10,420 bases of DNA. Origin: Candidatus Gerdarchaeota archaeon. GTDB taxonomy: Archaea; Asgardarchaeota; Heimdallarchaeia; JABLTI01. Position 1 is the stretch's first letter, and the number at the start of each line of letters is the position of its first letter. The notes under the pieces were generated by a model. That model had not been told where the DNA came from and searched no databases. It saw only the letters and a list, made by a program, of their open reading frames with translations. The position numbers were made by a program, and so were the translations under genes. The stretch is taken from the NCBI GenBank assembly GCA_016840905.1, contig JAEORM010000281.1:1-10420 (forward strand). Reading direction: 5' to 3'. Shown piece by piece: positions 6,886-10,420 of the stretch.

Positions 6886-6899
6886 TTATAAAAAAGATT
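6886..6899 (-). promoter_or_regulatory. TATA-like box for the gelsolin/RING-like gene
   Basis: Minus-strand TTTTTTATAATAG lies about 36-49 bases before ATG 6850. A transcript starting near 6864 would have a leader of about 14 bases containing GAGAG. This argues that the hydrophobic N-terminal extension of the longer frame (to 6916) is promoter DNA, not protein. Confidence 0.45.
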
Positions 6900-6972
6900 A
6901 GTGGTAAAATTAACAAAAAAGAATTGAATCAACCAGCAATATTGGCGATTTCTTGAACAATCTAATACAAAT

Positions 6973-6979
6973 AAAAAAA
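6973..6979 (-). terminator. Oligo-T tract after the 166-aa hypothetical gene
   Basis: On the minus strand seven T residues occur within 20 bases after the stop at 6988, a typical archaeal termination signal. With the TATA-like box near 6890 it marks this gene and the gelsolin/RING-like gene as separate transcripts. Confidence 0.4.
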
Positions 6980-6987
6980 TTTGGGCA

Positions 6988-7488
6988 TTAAAAGCCCGGT
7001 TCATTATAAGAATAGAATTTATAGATTTGATTTATTATACGAATAGCATTCAAGTAATCAATTTCTGAGATTTTTTTATGTTTTACTTGTAGAATGTCAC
7101 CAAATGTTTTTAATGCTGCAATTAAAGCTTGCTCTGCTTCATAATTTTGATAAGCTGAAAGAGCAAAAAATAACTTTTCATGGAGTTTTTTAGGAGTGTC
7201 CTCAGTTTCAGGACCTTCAAATTGGGTTAACAAGATTGAACATGCGCGCATTAATCGGTCAAGATCAACTTTATGAGTTACTTTGTATTCCTTAATGAAA
7301 TTCTTAGAAAAACTCACAGTTATTCCTATGTCATCTATAAAGAAGCTTTCTGGAAGCTTCTCTTTTTTAATATCATCATAGGCAGATCCTGGTTGCATTA
7401 CCATTTTAATACCACCAGTATTAAGAACAACATTTGTACCTGCTTTTTTGATATAATTTATCCCTTTTACAAAGAAATCATCAGTCAT
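6988..7488 (-). CDS. Hypothetical protein, 166 aa, unrecognised
   Basis: I do not recognise a family. The N-terminal half (about 1-75) looks like short beta strands (GTNVVLNTGG, KMVMQPG, GITVSFSKNFI) with a conserved-looking GSAYDDIKKEKLP turn. The C-terminal half (about 75-160) is mainly helical and carries helical segments of similar character, such as KKLHEKLFFALSAYQNYEAE and ALIAALKTFGDIL. It has a single cysteine, no signal peptide and no membrane span, so it is probably cytosolic. ATG 7488 is a good start: an A/T-rich TATA-like element (7512-7526) lies about 30 bases upstream, giving a nearly leaderless message. It is divergent from the acyltransferase gene across a 137-base gap, so the two could be co-regulated, though nothing in the protein shows a link. 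Confidence 0.7.
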   Translation of the reverse strand: MTDDFFVKGINYIKKAGTNVVLNTGGIKMVMQPGSAYDDIKKEKLPESFFIDDIGITVSFSKNFIKEYKVTHKVDLDRLMRACSILLTQFEGPETEDTPKKLHEKLFFALSAYQNYEAEQALIAALKTFGDILQVKHKKISEIDYLNAIRIINQIYKFYSYNEPGF

Positions 7489-7511
7489 AAGTGTTCTTTG
7501 GTATCCTTTTG

Positions 7512-7526
7512 TTTTAAATTTTATTA
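7512..7526 (-). promoter_or_regulatory. TATA-like box for the 166-aa hypothetical gene
   Basis: Minus-strand TAATAAAATTTAAAA lies 24-38 bases before ATG 7488, the distance expected for a nearly leaderless archaeal message. It shares the divergent gap with the acyltransferase promoter. Confidence 0.4.
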
Positions 7527-7587
7527 AAAAAGTAGGAGTAAATCTTGAGAAGGATATAGTTGATTAATCAATTTCTTTTGTTATACG

Positions 7588-7599
7588 AAATTTATTTAT
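7588..7599 (+). promoter_or_regulatory. TATA-like box for the acyltransferase gene
   Basis: AAATTTATTTAT is centred about 31 bases before ATG 7626, predicting transcription from about 7622 and a leaderless or near-leaderless message. It supports ATG 7626 over the TTG at 7617. Confidence 0.4.
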
Positions 7600-7625
7600 G
7601 AGCTTGAAATAATCATTTGTTTATT

Positions 7626-8444
7626 ATGACCAAAGAAAAGAATTATCAAAAAAGAAAATTTTCACCTACTAGAATGATACTTGCAGATTTTAATCGAGTG
7701 GCAGCTTCATTCCATAGGGTTACTGGGGTTGTTGAAATTGATATTACAGAATCACTTGAAAAAATGCATCAAATTGAAAAATTAGATGGTTATAATGTAT
7801 CTATGACTGCTTGGGCATGTAAGTGTATTAGTCAAGCTGTAAAGGAGAATCCCCATCTAAATTCTTATCGTTGGAGAAGAAAAGTGCTTGTATTTGATGA
7901 TGTAGATATCAGTGTAGTAATAGAAATCACAACAAAAGAAGGTAAAAAAGTTCCATATAATTATGTTATAAGGAAAGTTCAAACTAAAAGTGTTAGGGAT
8001 ATAACAGATGAAATACGCGCCTATCAAGATAAAAAAATCAATGAAACAGACCAATTAACTAGAAGCGGATCGAGTCGGTATATGGGTTTCTTTAGTTATC
8101 TTCCTAAATGGTTTAGAAGATTTGTTATCAAACAGCAACTAGTAAATCCTTTCAAATTGAAAAAATTGATTGGCACTGTAGGGGTAACCTCTCTTGGAAT
8201 GTTCCTTAAAGGTCAAGGTGGTTGGGCTATCCCTTTTGCTGATAAAACATTAAATATAGCACTTGGAGGTATTAAGGAAATTGCGGTATTTCGAGATGGT
8301 AAACCTGTAGAAAGAAAACTTCTATGTGTTACCTTCATGATAGATCATGATATTGTGGATGGTGCACCTGCTACAAGATTTATTTCACAATTATCTAAAA
8401 TGATGGGAGAAACAACCTATTTAGATGATTTAGATAAAATTTGA
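7626..8444 (+). CDS. Stand-alone acyltransferase, 2-oxoacid dehydrogenase E2 catalytic domain fold
   Basis: This 272-residue protein has the catalytic (chloramphenicol-acetyltransferase-like) fold of 2-oxoacid dehydrogenase E2 subunits, but lacks the lipoyl and subunit-binding domains, so it is not a normal E2. Numbered from ATG 7626, the C-terminus has the active-site motif HDIVDGAPATRF with His241 and Asp245 (HxxxDG), preceded by the strand LLCVTFMID. The glycine-rich GTVGVTSLGMF (184-194) and LNIALGGIKEI match the family's core. The segment between (about 150-180) is basic and aromatic (FFSYLPKWFRRF) and could contact a membrane or a long acyl chain. The family forms trimers and moves acyl groups between CoA and an acceptor thiol or other nucleophile; the acceptor here is unknown. 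No E1 or E3 genes lie nearby. The frame extends to TTG 7617, but ATG fits the TATA-like box better. A long T-tract follows. Confidence 0.85.
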   Translation: MTKEKNYQKRKFSPTRMILADFNRVAASFHRVTGVVEIDITESLEKMHQIEKLDGYNVSMTAWACKCISQAVKENPHLNSYRWRRKVLVFDDVDISVVIEITTKEGKKVPYNYVIRKVQTKSVRDITDEIRAYQDKKINETDQLTRSGSSRYMGFFSYLPKWFRRFVIKQQLVNPFKLKKLIGTVGVTSLGMFLKGQGGWAIPFADKTLNIALGGIKEIAVFRDGKPVERKLLCVTFMIDHDIVDGAPATRFISQLSKMMGETTYLDDLDKI

Positions 8445-8458
8445 TAAATCATTATACC

Positions 8459-8475
8459 TCTTTTTTTCTTTTTCT
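8459..8475 (+). terminator. T-tract terminator after the acyltransferase gene
   Basis: A pyrimidine stretch with runs of seven and five T begins about 15 bases after the stop. It fits archaeal T-tract termination before the surface-protein promoter. Confidence 0.5.
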
Positions 8476-8487
8476 TAAAAGCTAATA

Positions 8488-8512
8488 TTTTTATACATTC
8501 TCATTTATATAG
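8488..8512 (+). promoter_or_regulatory. Promoter region of the surface-protein gene
   Basis: Two TATA-like elements are present: TTTTTATAC (8488-8496) and ATTTATATAG (8503-8512). The second is about 25 bases before ATG 8532 and would give a leaderless message. The first would allow a leader just keeping GAGGT (8517-8521), 10 bases before the ATG. Sequence alone does not decide between them. Confidence 0.4.
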
Positions 8513-8531
8513 GTATGAGGTATAAATTAGA

Positions 8532-9356
8532 ATGGGAGTAAACATTCATTTTAAATTAACAATTATATTATTTAGCTTAATAGGTGCTTTACCTTTTTAT
8601 TCGCATAATAGTTTAGGACAAGTAAATCAGTTAGATGATAGAATATCAATTGATTCAGATCCTATTATTTTAACTGATTTTAGTGAATTTGAGCTTACAG
8701 TGGATGATAGCTATATTCATAGCACAAATTATGGCTCTCATGTAGATTTTGATTATTATGGTGATTGTCCTATAAATCCTATTTATGATCGTTATCTATA
8801 TACACTACCAGTTAATTGTAGTGATTTTTTCATTAAGGTAAAAGTTAATTATTCTACAAATCTTACCACAGGAGTTTTCATTACATATATTGGTGTAGCA
8901 GGTGAAGATCATGGGCTTACCGCAGCAAAAGTTTGGGATGCGTGGGCTGGTAGTCAAGCTAAACATTATATCAATGGATATCCTAATGGTATAGCGGATG
9001 ATTGTGAAGATGAAGCTAATAGTGCTGGTTTAGCAGGAACAGTTATTTTCCAAATCTCTCGTGTAGATAACATTCTAACTACTAGTATCTACAATGAATA
9101 TTATACTGTTCTTTATTTGACTAAAACATGGACTACTGGTGTTTCAACTCCAGTATCAGCTATTTCTATTAATCATCGTTCAGGATTAGTTGGTGCTGAA
9201 TCACATGCAACTTTTTATGATTTCTATGCAAAATTCACTAAACCAGATAATTCAACAGCAAGATTCACTATAGAATTTGGTTTTAATGCTATAATACCTT
9301 TTATCATTGTAGGAATATTACTTGGTGCAATATCAATTATTAGAAGAAAGAAGTGA
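8532..9356 (+). CDS. Membrane-anchored cell-surface protein, beta-rich, unrecognised family
   Basis: The protein has the layout of an archaeal surface protein: a signal peptide (hydrophobic core about 9-22), an ectodomain of roughly 220 residues, and a C-terminal span (about 249-270) ending in the stop-transfer sequence RRKK. The ectodomain is rich in Tyr, Asp and Thr and looks all-beta. It has four N-glycosylation sequons (N95-CS, N106-YS, N110-LT, N240-ST) and three cysteines. The ending ATFYDFYAKF resembles the last strand of concanavalin-like (LamG/DUF1349-type) jelly rolls, where a 'fDnf' motif is common. Acidic patches such as GIADDCEDE (153-161) could bind calcium. A sugar-binding or adhesion role is therefore possible but weakly supported. 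It has its own promoter-like elements and a T-tract behind it, so it is probably a single-gene transcript between the acyltransferase and the regulator. Confidence 0.75.
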   Translation: MGVNIHFKLTIILFSLIGALPFYSHNSLGQVNQLDDRISIDSDPIILTDFSEFELTVDDSYIHSTNYGSHVDFDYYGDCPINPIYDRYLYTLPVNCSDFFIKVKVNYSTNLTTGVFITYIGVAGEDHGLTAAKVWDAWAGSQAKHYINGYPNGIADDCEDEANSAGLAGTVIFQISRVDNILTTSIYNEYYTVLYLTKTWTTGVSTPVSAISINHRSGLVGAESHATFYDFYAKFTKPDNSTARFTIEFGFNAIIPFIIVGILLGAISIIRRKK

Positions 9357-9370
9357 TAACAAGGATTCTT

Positions 9371-9390
9371 TCTTTTTTTTTCAATTTTTT
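9371..9390 (+). terminator. T-tract terminator after the surface-protein gene
   Basis: Runs of nine and six T follow the stop within 35 bases. The last two T also form the edge of the palindrome that begins at 9389. Confidence 0.5.
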
Positions 9391-9461
9391 ACTAAATCAT
9401 TTAGTAATAATTTTCAATTTTGAAAACTAATTATATTATCTTAACTTTTAAATCAAGATAA
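9389..9461. repeat. Cluster of three inverted repeats upstream of the regulator
   Basis: Three inverted repeats stand in 73 bases. A perfect 19-base palindrome (TTACTAAAT-C-ATTTAGTAA) covers 9389-9407. TTTTCAA and TTGAAAA, separated by TT, cover 9411-9426. TTATCTT and AAGATAA, separated by 12 bases, cover 9436-9461. They lie between the surface-protein terminator and the winged-helix gene. Operator sites for that regulator are a reasonable guess; AT-rich DNA also makes short palindromes by chance. The rest of the gap has no gene. Confidence 0.45.
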
Positions 9462-9510
9462 GTTCAAAGATAATTATGTAAGATTATGACTGAACATTAG
9501 TCAAATGAAG

Positions 9511-9522
9511 TTAAATAAAAAA
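9511..9522 (+). promoter_or_regulatory. TATA-like box for the regulator gene
   Basis: TTAAATAAAAAA is centred about 27 bases before ATG 9543, predicting a leaderless message starting at or next to that ATG. Confidence 0.4.
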
Positions 9523-9542
9523 CTCAATAATTTAATATTAGG

Positions 9543-10304
9543 ATGATTTTTGTGAAGAAAAAAGATGTGTTTTCTCTATTAACCAATCAAACAAGAAATG
9601 CAATAATTACACGTTTACTAGAAGCTAAACAAGCAGCTTATTCTGACTTAATGGATACAACAAATAAAATCTATCCGATACAAAGCACAGGTAATCTAAA
9701 TTATCATTTGAACTTCTTGTTAGATAATGAAATAATTGTAAAAGATGGGTCTGTTTACAAATTATCTGATAAAGGTAGAGAGATTACTCGTTTTATCACA
9801 GAAATCGATCTAAAATGGAAGGATATTGTAAAAATCCTTCGAGGTGATACATTGAGTGTTTTTAATTTAGCTGAACAATTTGAAGAAGAAACAGGTCATA
9901 ACATGAGTAATGTTGTAAATGAATTTATGGGTTCAAAAATAATTATGGATGAAAAACAAGTTTTTGGACTTATGAATGAATTTGATGAAGAATTTCTAAT
10001 TGAGGATTATATCGAATTAGAAATTGATGGATTGAAAATAAAACGATTAATACATGAACAAGAAAGTGGGATTGCAAAAACCTATTATGTTTTAGAACAT
10101 CCTAAAATCAATTATTTTCTTTCACCAAAATATTTTGGTTTATTACAGGATTTTAGCGAAAGAAATTTTGGTTCTATAAAATTATTCGCAAAACAGACTG
10201 AAATTGCTCCTTTTATAATAAAAGCTGAAAATAAATCAAATAGTATGTATTTTATTTTAGCTCCATCAGCGATAGATCCTATAGATTCTCCTAAGAAAAA
10301 GTAG
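9543..10304 (+). CDS. ArsR-like winged helix-turn-helix transcription regulator
   Basis: Residues about 6-85 form a winged helix typical of archaeal ArsR-type regulators. A first helix VFSLLTNQTRNAIITRLLEA is followed by the AYSDLMDTT helix, the recognition region STGNLNYHLNFLLDNEII, and the wing VKDGSVYKLSDKGREITRFI. The remaining about 165 residues are an acidic alpha/beta region (EEETGHN, NEFDEEFLIEDYIELEIDG) that probably mediates dimerisation or ligand sensing; I do not recognise its family. No cysteine metal site is present, so classical ArsR metal sensing is unlikely. ATG 9543 matches a leaderless start from the TATA-like box; GTG 9552, with GGATGA upstream, is an alternative removing three residues. 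The inverted-repeat cluster just upstream suggests autoregulation or control of neighbours. T-tracts follow the stop. Confidence 0.8.
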   Translation: MIFVKKKDVFSLLTNQTRNAIITRLLEAKQAAYSDLMDTTNKIYPIQSTGNLNYHLNFLLDNEIIVKDGSVYKLSDKGREITRFITEIDLKWKDIVKILRGDTLSVFNLAEQFEEETGHNMSNVVNEFMGSKIIMDEKQVFGLMNEFDEEFLIEDYIELEIDGLKIKRLIHEQESGIAKTYYVLEHPKINYFLSPKYFGLLQDFSERNFGSIKLFAKQTEIAPFIIKAENKSNSMYFILAPSAIDPIDSPKKK

Positions 10305-10306
10305 TT

Positions 10307-10329
10307 AATTTTTTTCTTTTCTTTTTTTT
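10307..10329 (+). terminator. T-tract terminator after the regulator gene
   Basis: Runs of seven to eight T, broken by single C residues, begin a few bases after the stop. The final 90 bases of the window are AT-rich and show no gene. Confidence 0.5.
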
Positions 10330-10420
10330 CATTTATTATTGTATATGCCTTAATTCCAATATTAAAAAATAAATTTTCATTATTCTTAGATTTTTAAAAC
10401 AAATTAAAAGTTCTTTTCTA

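Noticed and set aside
6851..6916. Hydrophobic N-terminal extension (MLILPLIFFIIELL) of the gelsolin/RING-like protein, read as a signal peptide or membrane anchor
   Set aside because: It depends on a TTG start, spans a good TATA-like box and is followed by an ATG with GAGAG upstream. The remaining protein looks cytosolic.
7273..7527. Plus-strand frame overlapping the 166-aa gene
   Set aside because: It is antisense to a frame with a better start and a TATA-like box, and its Phe/Tyr/Ile-rich product has no recognisable features.
7857..8054. Minus-strand hydrophobic frame inside the acyltransferase gene
   Set aside because: It is antisense to a conserved enzyme; its Tyr/Phe/Ile-rich product is typical of the opposite strand of AT-rich coding DNA.
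1..10420. CRISPR array, tRNA, rRNA, insertion sequence or prophage
   Set aside because: I saw no regularly spaced direct repeats, no cloverleaf-like GC-rich segment, no transposase or integrase and no terminal repeats on reading both strands by eye.

Overview
The window is AT-rich archaeal DNA. AT-rich TATA-like boxes lie about 25-35 bases before several starts, leaders are short or absent, and genes are followed by T-tracts. Several genes have a eukaryote-like look: an SDS22-type leucine-rich repeat protein fused to TPRs, and a gelsolin-like domain joined to a zinc ribbon and a RING-like finger. With a BadF-type activase set, this points to an Asgard (Lokiarchaeia-like) genome. That placement is inference from protein style; no rRNA or other marker is present.

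Layout. Positions 1-281 (-) hold the start of a membrane protein cut by the window edge. Positions 394-567 (+) hold a possible 57-residue single-span membrane protein. Positions 606-3991 (-) hold a tight three-gene operon, transcribed from 3991 down to 606: a DUF2229/COG3580-like protein, a COG3581-like protein, then a BadF/HgdC-type ATPase activase. In many bacteria these three modules are fused in one long polypeptide; here they are separate and in a different order. They probably form an ATP-driven iron-sulfur electron-transfer system, but the substrate is unknown and no classical HgdA/HgdB dehydratase is present.

Positions 4151-6850 (-) carry two genes that look like protein-interaction or cytoskeletal/ubiquitin-type components: the TPR-SDS22-LRR protein with a C-terminal CxxC pair, and upstream of it the gelsolin-like/zinc-ribbon/RING-like protein. 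Positions 6988-7488 (-) hold an unrecognised 166-residue protein, divergent from a stand-alone CoA-dependent acyltransferase of the 2-oxoacid dehydrogenase E2 catalytic fold (7626-8444, +). Positions 8532-9356 (+) encode a cell-surface protein with a signal peptide and a C-terminal anchor. Positions 9543-10304 (+) encode a winged-helix regulator preceded by a cluster of inverted repeats.

Several start codons were moved from the longest possible reading frame to internal ATG or TTG codons because TATA-like boxes, Shine-Dalgarno-like sequences or family N-termini favour them. I saw no tRNA, rRNA, CRISPR array, transposase or attachment site. The most interesting points are the gelsolin/RING-like protein beside the TPR-LRR protein, and the split activase operon, whose first two proteins share a C-terminal signature.
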